A stretch of 64,000 nucleotides of DNA from CAYFFO01 sp964342485 (GTDB taxonomy: Bacteria > Chloroflexota > Dehalococcoidia > Lucifugimonadales > CAJWER01), in NCBI GenBank assembly GCA_964342485.1, contig CAYFFO010000001.1, positions 69,344 through 133,343 on the forward strand, read 5' to 3'. The position numbers and the translations under genes are program-made. Position 1 is the stretch's first letter; the number at the start of each line of letters is the position of its first letter. The notes beneath the pieces are model-generated. The model was not told the origin of the DNA. It did no database searches and was given only the letters and a program-made list of their open reading frames with translations. Positions 55,244 to 63,377 of this stretch are shown here, piece after piece.

Positions 55244-56236
55244 TTAAACGAGGGCAATGCGGGAGTGATTAAGCACAGCTGGATTAACTAAATTATCAGG
55301 CATTTTGCCCGATAACACATTGACGACTTCTCCTGCGGCACGTTCTTCCAGTTCAAGGACAGCCTCTTGAGAGAAAAAGGCAGTATGTGGAGTCACAATT
55401 ACGTTCTCAAGTCGAATTATCTTGTGATCTAATGGAGGATCTATATCTACTAAGACATCGAGACCAGCTCCAGCTATGCTGCCCGAGACGAGTGCTTTGT
55501 AAAGCGCATCTTCATCAATGAGTCCTCCCCTGGCACAGTTTATTAAGAAAGAGTCTTTTTTCATTAGGCCAAGTTCATTAGGGCCAATCATGTTTTCAGT
55601 TTCCGGAATCAGGGGTGAATGTATTGTTACAAAATCAGCATTTTTCAGCAGCTCTTCTGTGGTTACAAGACGAGCTCCATTTTCTGCAGCTGATTCTTGT
55701 GTCACAAATGGGTCAGAGGCCAGAATATTCATTCCAAATGCTGTGGCTTTATCGGCTACACCGCGCCCAATACGACCAAACCCTATAATACCTAAATTTT
55801 TGCCTTCCAGTCGCATAATCCTCATATTCAACCCTTCTGATCCCCAGCCCTGTGTTTTGGTGGCACGATCGAAGAAAGTGAGTCTCCTGTTCCAGTCCAG
55901 CATTAATGCAATTACGTGGTCAGAAACTTCAGGAATACAGTAGTCAGGAACATATGTTACGGCTATTCCCAGATTGGTAGCAGTATTAACATCGATGTTA
56001 TCCACGCCTACACCATAACGGCTAATCACTAGGCAGTTTTTTGCTGCATTAATTACAGATTCTGTGACCTTAGCAAAACAAGTCATGATTGCATCAACGT
56101 CTTTCGATAGCTCTACAAGGGTGTTTTCATCACCACTTGGAGCTACAACTAATTTTATTCCTGCTGCATCTAAAACTTTTCTTTCCGGCTCAACACTTGG
56201 CCAGACGTAGTCTGTAATTAGAACTTTTTTTGTCAT
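55244..56236 (-). CDS. D-2-hydroxyacid dehydrogenase family protein
   Basis: A 330-residue NAD-dependent dehydrogenase of the D-isomer family. The NAD-binding NLGIIGFGRIGRGVA is at about 150, the catalytic Arg in NCARGGLIDEDALY, the Glu near IDPPLDH and the His in VTPHTAFFSQEA. The first domain ends in ISRYGVGVDNIDV, typical of the phosphoglycerate dehydrogenase/CtBP-like group. It reduces 2-oxo acids or oxidises D-2-hydroxy acids; which one is unknown. It lies 114 bp downstream of the ASKHA gene on the same strand and may be unrelated to it. Confidence 0.9.
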   Translation of the reverse strand: MTKKVLITDYVWPSVEPERKVLDAAGIKLVVAPSGDENTLVELSKDVDAIMTCFAKVTESVINAAKNCLVISRYGVGVDNIDVNTATNLGIAVTYVPDYCIPEVSDHVIALMLDWNRRLTFFDRATKTQGWGSEGLNMRIMRLEGKNLGIIGFGRIGRGVADKATAFGMNILASDPFVTQESAAENGARLVTTEELLKNADFVTIHSPLIPETENMIGPNELGLMKKDSFLINCARGGLIDEDALYKALVSGSIAGAGLDVLVDIDPPLDHKIIRLENVIVTPHTAFFSQEAVLELEERAAGEVVNVLSGKMPDNLVNPAVLNHSRIALV

Positions 56237-56350
56237 CTGAATTCTCCAAGAAATATTTTATGATGATCAAGGTACAACATGTTGAGACATGGTGCTAGAT
56301 ATCAACAAACGTAACATAGCTAACTCATGTACCAAAACTCTTTTTGGTTT

Positions 56351-57973
56351 TTAGGGGTTGTTTACAGACATGGGCTTGAACATGCATCCTTCTACGAAGA
56401 TCTCAAAGAAATCTTCAGTTGTCTCTAGTTCAATATGAGATATTGATTTTACCAATTCTTCGGCGATAGAACGCATCTTAGTAGATACAAGCATCAAAGT
56501 GGCACCTTCAAGTGAAGAATTCCCTATTTTATGAATGCGATTTTCATCTATATTTGCTATGAATCCAATACTTGCGGCATTATTAGGGTTAATGTAATTT
56601 GCAAATCCTCCAGATAAATACAATTTAGATATCATGTCAGGAGACACTCCAAAATTACGCATCACTATAAATTGGCCGCTGTAATTAGCTGCTTTTGCCT
56701 GAGCTAACGAGCTAATATCTGCCCTAGAAAGCGATAGATTGTTTTCTTTGGAAAAAACAAATTCGGTACTGTTATTCTCTAAAACACCTAATTCATTCAT
56801 TTTATCTGTACGACGAAGTTCCGATAAAAGATCAACGAGTCCCGAACCACATATTCCCTGGGCATCTTTCTTTCCAATGGTTTCGCAAAGAACCGAATCT
56901 TTGACAATACGAACAGTTTCTACAGCTCCCTCGTAACCAGGCATTCCGTAAGCTATTTCTCCACCTTCAAATGCTGGTCCTGCAGGACAAGATGCTGCCA
57001 TCATGCCGTAACGATTTCCTACAACTACCTCGGTATTTGTTCCGATGTCAATTAACATTACTAGATCCTCTTGTTCATCCATTCCAATTGCCAGTAGGTC
57101 TGCAGTCACATCTGCACCAAGATGACTAGCTATAAGGGGCCCGCTATATACGTTAGCTAAGGGGAATACACGGATATTGAGATCTTTAGCGGATGCATGT
57201 AGTGATGTAGTAGTGGATTTGCCTGATTCGCAGGAAAGTTCGGTCAAAGATTTGTAGGGACGCTGTCCAATTGTTTGTACATCTATTCCGAATAAGATGT
57301 CTCTCATCGTAGAATTGCCAACGATCACAACATCGTAAATTCTTCTTCGGTGGAAACCTAACTTCCTACACATATCGCCTATTTCAAAATTGATAGCAGA
57401 TATTATCACCTGCTGTAGCTCTCCTTGGTAAGGACCTCCGTCATAAGATATCCGGTTCATTATGTCGCTACCGCCGAAGCGCTGAGGATTTTCAAATGAA
57501 GTAGTGTAAAGAATCTGCCCGTTTTCTAGATCTACTAGATTGATCACAACTGTAGTTGTGCCGAGATCTATGGCAATACCATAAATTTGCCCGTGATAAG
57601 AATCGATTCTAATATCGTCTCTGTAAACACCTTGTTTTTTCCTTACAACCAAAGGTTCAATTTTAATCGGTCTTTTTATGGACTGGGTTAGTATCTTCGG
57701 TTGTCGCCGTAGCACTTCAAATTCAATTTTCTTTTCCATGTCTACTGGATAGGCCTGGCATGCTAATCGGTAATTGTCACTGAGAAAATATTCAGAGCTA
57801 GTTGGGGAATTTAAAGCTTCTGTTCCTTCTGATACTGCTACAATACATTCATGGCATTCTCCGCTTCGCCCACATGAAGTCGGCACCCTGATTTTTAAAG
57901 CGTCAGCACAATCAAATATGCTACGTGCAGAATCAGATTCAATTTTGCGACCTTTGTGATATATAGGAGACAT
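56351..57973 (-). CDS. [2Fe-2S]/ASKHA protein, corrinoid reductive activator (RACo/RamA-like)
   Basis: A 540-residue protein. Residues 1-85 are a plant-type ferredoxin domain with Cys34, Cys40, Cys43 and Cys72 (CX5CX2CX28C). A linker follows, then the ASKHA ATPase core with AIDLGTTTVVINLVD (about 134-148), IGNSTM, a second phosphate loop MLIDIGTNTEVV, and YLSGGFANYI near the end. Proteins of this build use ATP to return the inactive Co(II) corrinoid of a partner to Co(I). The partner is almost surely the B12-binding protein two genes upstream. It ends the methyl-transfer operon. Confidence 0.9.
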   Translation of the reverse strand: MSPIYHKGRKIESDSARSIFDCADALKIRVPTSCGRSGECHECIVAVSEGTEALNSPTSSEYFLSDNYRLACQAYPVDMEKKIEFEVLRRQPKILTQSIKRPIKIEPLVVRKKQGVYRDDIRIDSYHGQIYGIAIDLGTTTVVINLVDLENGQILYTTSFENPQRFGGSDIMNRISYDGGPYQGELQQVIISAINFEIGDMCRKLGFHRRRIYDVVIVGNSTMRDILFGIDVQTIGQRPYKSLTELSCESGKSTTTSLHASAKDLNIRVFPLANVYSGPLIASHLGADVTADLLAIGMDEQEDLVMLIDIGTNTEVVVGNRYGMMAASCPAGPAFEGGEIAYGMPGYEGAVETVRIVKDSVLCETIGKKDAQGICGSGLVDLLSELRRTDKMNELGVLENNSTEFVFSKENNLSLSRADISSLAQAKAANYSGQFIVMRNFGVSPDMISKLYLSGGFANYINPNNAASIGFIANIDENRIHKIGNSSLEGATLMLVSTKMRSIAEELVKSISHIELETTEDFFEIFVEGCMFKPMSVNNP

Positions 57974-58067
57974 TGTTTTTATTGACAGAGCATGAAGTAC
58001 TAGAAGTTTTAATTTCCTTCAGAAAATTTAGAACATATTTGAACTAAGAAATCAAATACGACTTTAA

Positions 58068-58319
58068 TCACAGGTCCCACGCAGTGCGATAATCTAGATT
58101 ATCGCTACCAATGCATTTGTAAAGATCATTAGCCTGGTCTTTCCTGTCTTGATTGCGACATCCAAAATTAGCAGTACAACGATCTTCTACATTCTTATAC
58201 GGGCATCTTTTAGCAGATATATCGTTAACCCTGCTCGAAATCCCGGTAAAAATATCGTATAAACTATCGAGACTAGCTGCATATCTGGCTTTGTCGATTT
58301 TGTGGTTTTTATCTGGAAT
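58068..58319 (-). CDS. Small four-cysteine ORF with no standard start codon
   Basis: An open frame bounded by stops at 58341-58343 and 58068-58070. It has coding character: CPYKNVEDRCTANFGC then ANDLYKCIGSDNLDYRTAWD, giving CX8CX5CX14C (83 residues counted from ATT). There is no ATG, GTG or TTG anywhere in it. An ATT at 58317-58319 has AGGA 9 nt upstream, a fit for a rare ATT start or for a misread ATG. It lies between the B12-binding and ASKHA genes, same strand. The cysteines could hold an Fe-S cluster or zinc. I do not recognise the family. Alternatives: decayed gene, or frameshifted tail of something else. Confidence 0.5.
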   Translation of the reverse strand: MPDKNHKIDKARYAASLDSLYDIFTGISSRVNDISAKRCPYKNVEDRCTANFGCRNQDRKDQANDLYKCIGSDNLDYRTAWDL

Positions 58320-58359
58320 TAGTAGAAGTCCTAACCGGAGCTATTTTGGTGAGTATTGT

Positions 58360-59094
58360 CTAATTTGTGCTGAGGGCCAGTTCTTTTGCTATATCAACAC
58401 AACTAATTGCATCTTTGCCGTAGCCGTCAGCACCCATATCTTCAGCAAAATCTTGAGTTACAGGGGCGCCACCAACCATTATTCTTACTTCTTCTCTCAA
58501 GCCCTCATCTTCAAAAGCTTGGATAGTCCTTCCCATATTTGGCATTGTTGTGGTTAACAATGCTGACATACCCAATACTTTGGCCTGGTGTTCGTGTACG
58601 GCGTCAATAAATTCTTCGGGGCTTGTGTCAACACCTAAGTCGTGTACGACGAACCCGGCTCCACGCAGCATCATGATACATAAATTTTTTCCAATATCAT
58701 GCAGGTCGCCTTTTACAGTACCCATTATTACAGTACCGATAGGCTCTACGCCTGATTCGGAAAGAATAGGTTCAATATGTGCCATTCCCGCTTTCATTGC
58801 CCTTGCAGCTATAAGAACTTCAGGTACAAATATCACATTGTCTCTGAACTTTACGCCAACAATAGCCATACCCGCTATCAAACCATCGTCTAGAATATCA
58901 TTTGCTGTAAAACCACTATCTAGAGCAAGTTTCGAGAGTCTATCGACTTCGTGCTGATCTCCTTTTATCAGGGCATATGCCGTTTCATGCATAAGTGGGT
59001 CTTTACCGGTAAATAAAGACTTAATATGCTCCAATTCTGCCGGTTTCGTCACGTACTCAAATTCTTGCTTTAATCCTTCGTGTTCTGTAACCAT
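58360..59094 (-). CDS. B12-binding corrinoid protein (MetH/MtaC-like)
   Basis: A 244-residue corrinoid shuttle. Residues 20-100 form the helical cap domain (LIKGDQHEVDRLSKLALDSG, DDGLIAGMAIVGVKF). The Rossmann-like B12 domain follows, with the cobalt-ligating His122 in GDLHDIGKNL (DxHxxG), then MSALLTTTMPNM and MVGGAPVTQDFAEDMGADGY. It carries a methyl group on cobalt between the methyltransferases of this operon. The start at 59094 has GGAG 6 nt upstream; a TTG at 59118 is also in frame. Confidence 0.94.
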   Translation of the reverse strand: MVTEHEGLKQEFEYVTKPAELEHIKSLFTGKDPLMHETAYALIKGDQHEVDRLSKLALDSGFTANDILDDGLIAGMAIVGVKFRDNVIFVPEVLIAARAMKAGMAHIEPILSESGVEPIGTVIMGTVKGDLHDIGKNLCIMMLRGAGFVVHDLGVDTSPEEFIDAVHEHQAKVLGMSALLTTTMPNMGRTIQAFEDEGLREEVRIMVGGAPVTQDFAEDMGADGYGKDAISCVDIAKELALSTN

Positions 59095-59176
59095 AATTTG
59101 CTCCGAATTAGAGTCCAATATTTAAATATTATTCTGCGGACATGATCTTATTGTCAATTAGATTGTAATATATATT

Positions 59177-60217
59177 TTAATCCGACAACAATCCATCTCG
59201 AAATGCCTGAATATAGTTCATACAAAAGTCATCTCGTCCTTCAAGCATATCAATTGCTAGCTTTACACCCTGAGAGTCCAAATCAAGGTTGAAAACATCT
59301 GTTAGCTTTGTCTGTAATGGATCAATGAGACCTGAATCGATTCCAGCTTCTATGGCCAAATATATGAATACGCGATTGATAAGTTTGCGTTTTGGCATGC
59401 CAAAGGAGATATTGCTGAGGCCCATACCTATGTGAATGTCATTAAATTCTTTACGTATGCGTGTAACAGCTTTGAAATAGTGGTTTCCATATTGAGGATC
59501 GACCGATATTGGAAAAATAACTGCGTCGCAAAAAATATCTTTTTTAGCAACACCTTTACTTAAGGCCTGATCAATAATTTTGCCTGCGTTTTCGACTCTT
59601 TCGTCCTCATTTTCAGGCATGCCGGATTCACCGGTCGCTAAAACGATCACAGGTGCATTGTATTCGATAACCATATCAAGCACTTCAGGCCTTTCAAGTG
59701 ATAGTGAATTTACAAGAGGCCTGCCAGCTCTACCGTCGTATTCTTTTAGTCCCTCATAAATGATTTCTGAGTTGGAAGAATCTATGCTTGGAGGAATGGG
59801 GGAAAATTCCTGTACAGTTCTTATTGCCCAGCGCATGGCCTGTTTTTGTATATCTAAGTCGTAGTGCACCTCATCGACATTTATGTCCAAATATTTTGCA
59901 CCGGCATGAACTTGTTTTCGGATTTCCGAATGGATATATGCTTTCCCCTCATTTTGTTCTAAGGGATCATCACTAATACCCTTCATGAAGGCTATTAAAA
60001 AATGCTTGATTTGATTTTGTTCGTAAGGCTGTGTTTTTTTAAACCATTCAGGCACTGTTAATAAAGCTTCACTATCATCGCTGTTTTTAAAAGGGATTGA
60101 TTCAGTCCCATTGTCGAGATTAAGTACTCTTCGTCCTGTCCTCAGCAGAACTCGAGTTGCATGAATGTTTTCACCCACGGTTATGAATTGATCTTTTGAA
60201 ATAGGCAAGGTCATCAT
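59177..60217 (-). CDS. Pterin-binding methyltetrahydrofolate:corrinoid methyltransferase
   Basis: A 346-residue TIM-barrel protein of the DHPS/MeTr type, matching the folate module of MetH. It begins ITVGENIHATR and has GAKYLDINVDE, PPSIDSSNSEIIYEGLK, LVNSLSLERPEV and GMGLSNISFGMPKRKLINR, the pterin pocket and active-site loops. Some 60 residues are inserted near the N-terminus (residues 20-90). It would move methyl between methyl-THF and the corrinoid protein next door. The start at 60217 is 1 bp from the upstream gene's stop. Confidence 0.92.
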   Translation of the reverse strand: MMTLPISKDQFITVGENIHATRVLLRTGRRVLNLDNGTESIPFKNSDDSEALLTVPEWFKKTQPYEQNQIKHFLIAFMKGISDDPLEQNEGKAYIHSEIRKQVHAGAKYLDINVDEVHYDLDIQKQAMRWAIRTVQEFSPIPPSIDSSNSEIIYEGLKEYDGRAGRPLVNSLSLERPEVLDMVIEYNAPVIVLATGESGMPENEDERVENAGKIIDQALSKGVAKKDIFCDAVIFPISVDPQYGNHYFKAVTRIRKEFNDIHIGMGLSNISFGMPKRKLINRVFIYLAIEAGIDSGLIDPLQTKLTDVFNLDLDSQGVKLAIDMLEGRDDFCMNYIQAFRDGLLSD

Positions 60218-60218
60218 T

Positions 60219-61262
60219 TCACTCGCTTTTCTGGTTTTCAATTGTCCAGTCAATTACAGCTCGAGGTATTTCCTTTAAATTCTCCGGTTTTGTTGCCAAA
60301 GGAATTGCACATTCGGGCGCAATCATGTCTATTCCGGCGTCTAAACATCGATAAACTTCAGAACGAACTTCTTCAGGGCCTTTTGAATATAGGGTGACAG
60401 GGTTATTGATATTTCCTACAAGCCCAATGCGATCACCAACTATGTTTTTTGCAGCCGACGGATCATTTTGAGAATCAAAATGGAACATTGCCATATTATT
60501 CTGTGCTATATAATCCATTCGATCTAAGGTATTACCACATATGTGTAGAATTAAAGGTACGTCTAAGCGATCCACCATTTCTTGGTGGATTTCGAGCAGG
60601 AATTTACGATAATATTCCCCGCTTACCAGGTCACCCGTAGCGTGATCAGGGAAAGTTAAAGCATCAGCGCCTGCATCTATCTGAGCTTGCCCAAATAGGA
60701 CAGATATTTCTTTAAGCTTATGCATACATTCCATTGTCATTTTAGGATCGTCAATTGTCATGAGTAAAAAGGGTTCTACTCCAAACACATGGTATGCGAG
60801 AGTCCAAGGGCCCATTGTTTTTCCAATAATCGCAGCCTGATCACCATATTCCTTTTTCAAGAGATCGATTGATCGAGTAATTGCAAGAGTATCGCGATGT
60901 TCTAAAAATCCTGAAGGTATACGTACGTCATCAGGCCCTTTCCAAATAGGATTGGTCATTCTTACGGTAGGCCAGTTATCCTTTTGTTCCCATTGCATAT
61001 CACATCCGAGAGCGGAAGATTCTTGGATAATGCTGAAATATGGAGTGATCGAGTCGAAGCCCAATTCAGTAAATCCTGTTGCCGCCAACCGTGCATTCAA
61101 TTCGGGGTCTTGATTTGCTTCAGGGAAAGGTGCATCAACCATATCCATGAAGTCGACCGTGGCTATATTCGTTGGATTAGCAATGGGTGTTCTATCGACC
61201 GGCTTTCCTGACAGGGCGTTGAGTACTCTTTCCCTAGACGACATCGTTTCTGTAAAAACCAT
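60219..61262 (-). CDS. Uroporphyrinogen-decarboxylase-like methyltransferase (MtaA/CmuA type)
   Basis: A 347-residue UroD-fold protein. True UroD substrate residues are absent; instead the zinc set of MtaA/MtbA/CmuA is present: His240-x-Cys242 (LILHICGNT) and Cys318 (APECAIP). These enzymes activate a thiol with zinc and exchange a methyl group with a corrinoid protein. Here the acceptor or donor is unknown; in methanogens it is coenzyme M. The start is ATG at 61262 with AGGAGG 6 nt upstream. It is sandwiched between the unknown twin-CGxxH gene and the pterin methyltransferase, in one operon. Confidence 0.9.
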   Translation of the reverse strand: MVFTETMSSRERVLNALSGKPVDRTPIANPTNIATVDFMDMVDAPFPEANQDPELNARLAATGFTELGFDSITPYFSIIQESSALGCDMQWEQKDNWPTVRMTNPIWKGPDDVRIPSGFLEHRDTLAITRSIDLLKKEYGDQAAIIGKTMGPWTLAYHVFGVEPFLLMTIDDPKMTMECMHKLKEISVLFGQAQIDAGADALTFPDHATGDLVSGEYYRKFLLEIHQEMVDRLDVPLILHICGNTLDRMDYIAQNNMAMFHFDSQNDPSAAKNIVGDRIGLVGNINNPVTLYSKGPEEVRSEVYRCLDAGIDMIAPECAIPLATKPENLKEIPRAVIDWTIENQKSE

Positions 61263-61285
61263 CTTAATCCTCCTGATAAGAACTT

Positions 61286-61951
61286 CTAAGTTGGTGGAGA
61301 AAATCCCAAAGTTCCAGTTGTCATTTGTCCCCTTAAAGAGTCAGCTTCTAGCATGTCTTGTGTCCCGGTCACGTTACGTGCGTATGGAAGTAGTAATTGC
61401 ATCAATGGATTATGTTTTGCACCACAGCTAAAAGATACGGTGAAATTATCTCGTCTTATCATTTCACCGTATCTAACGAATCCTGAAGTAATTGCACGTA
61501 ACCGTCCGTTTAGATTAGGAGCTTCACCTTTGGCGTTTATTTGGTAGCCGGTACTGCCATCCATTTCTACGGTACTGAACCCAAGTAAGAGATCGGACCG
61601 TAGGTCTTTGATTAATCCCTCAGGGTGTGAATAATCCGGGCTTTTTTCAACGGCTTGCATCATTAGGAATTTAAGAGGTCTTGTATGCATTATTCCACAG
61701 CTGGAGCGTAATTGATTATTAGTCGTTTCTATTGGCTCAAGGTCGCCAAGCTTAGCTAATTGATCACGAATTTGTTCAATTCTTTTTGATACTCCGCTTT
61801 TTCTACTAAAAGTCCAAACTGTAGCTACGTTGTTTTTTTCATATAAACTTACAGAGATGTTTTTGAAGTGAGGATCAATTGGTATCAGCTCCAAGCATTT
61901 ACCGTACTCTTCGATTACTTCGTTAACATGTAATGGAAAGTTATCAGACAT
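61286..61951 (-). CDS. Conserved-looking protein of unknown family, twin CGxxH motifs
   Basis: A 221-residue soluble protein that I do not recognise. Two similar motifs stand out: SSCGIMH (Cys85/His89) and SFSCGAKH (Cys176/His180), each followed by a hydrophobic helix-like run (PLKFLMMQAV; PLMQLLLPY). The near-repeat suggests a duplicated half-domain or a metal site built from two Cys-His pairs. There is no signal peptide or membrane segment. It sits in the middle of the methyl-transfer operon, between the homocysteine methyltransferase (13 bp) and the MtaA-like gene (23 bp), so a role in corrinoid or methyl chemistry is inferred only from place. Confidence 0.75.
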   Translation of the reverse strand: MSDNFPLHVNEVIEEYGKCLELIPIDPHFKNISVSLYEKNNVATVWTFSRKSGVSKRIEQIRDQLAKLGDLEPIETTNNQLRSSCGIMHTRPLKFLMMQAVEKSPDYSHPEGLIKDLRSDLLLGFSTVEMDGSTGYQINAKGEAPNLNGRLRAITSGFVRYGEMIRRDNFTVSFSCGAKHNPLMQLLLPYARNVTGTQDMLEADSLRGQMTTGTLGFSPPT

Positions 61952-61964
61952 TTATTTCACCCAT

Positions 61965-62882
61965 TTACCTTTCTCTAAAATCTCCAATGGTGTTCGAAAA
62001 ATGCTCTACGTGTTTCGGTGTAGTGCCACAGCAGCCGCCAAATATTGAAATACCACCCATTTCAATCAGCTCGGCGAACCTTTTTGCCATGTATTCGGGT
62101 GTTTCCGGATAAATAATCTGTCCCTGTCGAATCACTGGGATACCAGCGTTTGAGTGGATAAGCAATGGGAGAGATGTTGACTTTCTCATCAATCTTGCTA
62201 TTTCGAGCATGTTGTCTATGCCGTTACCACAATTAGAGCCTACAATATCTGCTCCAGCGGCAGATAATTTTTGTGCGGCTGTAGGTGGGTCGATACCCAT
62301 CATAGTGAAATAGCCCCTTGGCCCTTTATCAAAGGTCATGGTAGCGATAGCAGGAAGATTGGTGTTTTCCTTTATTGATTTTATAGCTATTTCCGCCTCT
62401 TCAATGGCAGTCATTGTTTCCACTATAATTGCATTGGCTCCTCCGGATGCCAGGGCCGTAATCTGCTCAGAGAAAGCATCGAACATTTCTGATTCGCTAA
62501 CTGGCCCAAGGGGTTCCAAAAATTCTCCAGAGGGCCCAACAGAGCCGGCCACAAATTTACCGGGGGGTGCTTGGCTTGATGCATGTGCAGCTGCAAGCTG
62601 GTTTAATAGTGTACATTTGTTTTCATAACCATACTTTTTCAACATGAATTTAGAACCACCAAAACTATTTGTTAGCACAAGATCAGATCCGGCATCGAAA
62701 TATTCATGCGACATTCTTTTGATCAATTCCCCGTTGCTTTCGTTTATTTCTTCAGGGCATCCGCCTGGTTCCAGTCCGTTCATTTGTAGCCAGGTACCGG
62801 TAGCTCCATCTGATATGAGTAAATCACCGCGTTCCAGTCGGTTCAATAGTCCATCAGGCTTGAGTTGGGTTAAATTTGTCAT
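61965..62882 (-). CDS. Homocysteine S-methyltransferase (MetH N-terminal-module type)
   Basis: A 305-residue TIM-barrel enzyme transferring methyl to homocysteine to make methionine. The opening ISDGATGTWLQ and the zinc ligands Cys208 (GSNCGNG), Cys274 and Cys275 (FGGCCGTTP) are complete. It is the size of the first MetH module alone. With separate pterin and B12 proteins in the same operon, it looks like one part of a split methionine synthase. Its ATG overlaps the stop of the upstream PF13769-like gene (ATGA), so translation is coupled. BHMT- or MmuM-type methyl donors are the alternative. Confidence 0.92.
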   Translation of the reverse strand: MTNLTQLKPDGLLNRLERGDLLISDGATGTWLQMNGLEPGGCPEEINESNGELIKRMSHEYFDAGSDLVLTNSFGGSKFMLKKYGYENKCTLLNQLAAAHASSQAPPGKFVAGSVGPSGEFLEPLGPVSESEMFDAFSEQITALASGGANAIIVETMTAIEEAEIAIKSIKENTNLPAIATMTFDKGPRGYFTMMGIDPPTAAQKLSAAGADIVGSNCGNGIDNMLEIARLMRKSTSLPLLIHSNAGIPVIRQGQIIYPETPEYMAKRFAELIEMGGISIFGGCCGTTPKHVEHFSNTIGDFRER

Positions 62883-63223
62883 TTGTCCAATATCCAGCTG
62901 TCTATTGCACCAGGATTTGGATTTCGATTACCAGATTTGTGTAAATCTCGTATCCGGACTACAAAATCTGAAGGAAAGCCTTGATTAATTCGATTTGCCA
63001 ATGTTAAAACAGCTTCATTTGCCGGTTCTTTTACCTCAATGAACTTGCCCCAGTTCCAGGCATCGAGGTATTCGTCTGTGCCGCTACTGCCGTCAAACAT
63101 CGATATTGCATCTATTCCTTCCTGAAAACGCGGATCGAGCGGTTGAGACACAAGGCCATTTTTGTCTTTCGCCTGCACTTGTGCGGGTATCTCTTTCCAG
63201 TACATTAATCTTATTTCTGTCAT
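62879..63223 (-). CDS. PF13769 'virulence factor' (CvfC-like) domain protein
   Basis: A 114-residue protein. EIRLMYWKEIPAQVQAK, RFQEGIDAISM and EYLDAWNWGKF match my recollection of the domain called 'Virulence factor' (PF13769, CvfC-like). Its biochemical role is not established, and despite the name the domain occurs in many non-pathogens. The start at 63223 is set by AAGGAGA 4 nt upstream. First gene of the methyl-transfer operon, directly coupled to the homocysteine methyltransferase, which argues for a function in methyl or corrinoid metabolism. Confidence 0.75.
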   Translation of the reverse strand: MTEIRLMYWKEIPAQVQAKDKNGLVSQPLDPRFQEGIDAISMFDGSSGTDEYLDAWNWGKFIEVKEPANEAVLTLANRINQGFPSDFVVRIRDLHKSGNRNPNPGAIDSWILDK

Positions 63224-63248
63224 CAGTTCTCCTTGTAGACAATAAAAT

Positions 63249-63278
63249 ATTATATCTATTAAATCCAAAACGGTCGAA
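63249..63278 (-). promoter_or_regulatory. Candidate promoter of the methyl-transfer operon
   Basis: Minus strand TTCGAC (63273-63278), 18 bp, then a perfect TATAAT (63249-63254). The predicted leader is about 20 nt, which leaves no room for a cobalamin riboswitch. The -35 is weak. Confidence 0.4.
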
Positions 63279-63338
63279 CATAGCATTAATCTTTGCCTCA
63301 AAATGTTCAATAGATTACACAAGGGGTTGTTATTTGCA

Positions 63339-63368
63339 TTGACCTTTTGTAGTATGCGTTGCTAAAAT
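63339..63368 (+). promoter_or_regulatory. Candidate promoter of the amidase gene
   Basis: TTGACC (63339-63344), 18 bp, TAAAAT (63363-63368). Only 9 bp separate the -10 from the ATG at 63378, so the transcript would be leaderless, consistent with the lack of a ribosome binding site. Confidence 0.45.
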
Positions 63369-63377
63369 CCTGACAGT

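Noticed and set aside
58153..58557. 134-codon plus-strand ORF covering the small Cys-rich frame and the end of the B12 gene
   Set aside because: Mostly antisense to the corrinoid protein; hydrophobic mixed composition without a family, while the minus-strand Cys frame has clear protein-like motifs.
63224..63377. Cobalamin riboswitch controlling the methyl-transfer operon
   Set aside because: No conserved B12-box-like sequence was found, and the predicted leader of about 20 nt is too short.
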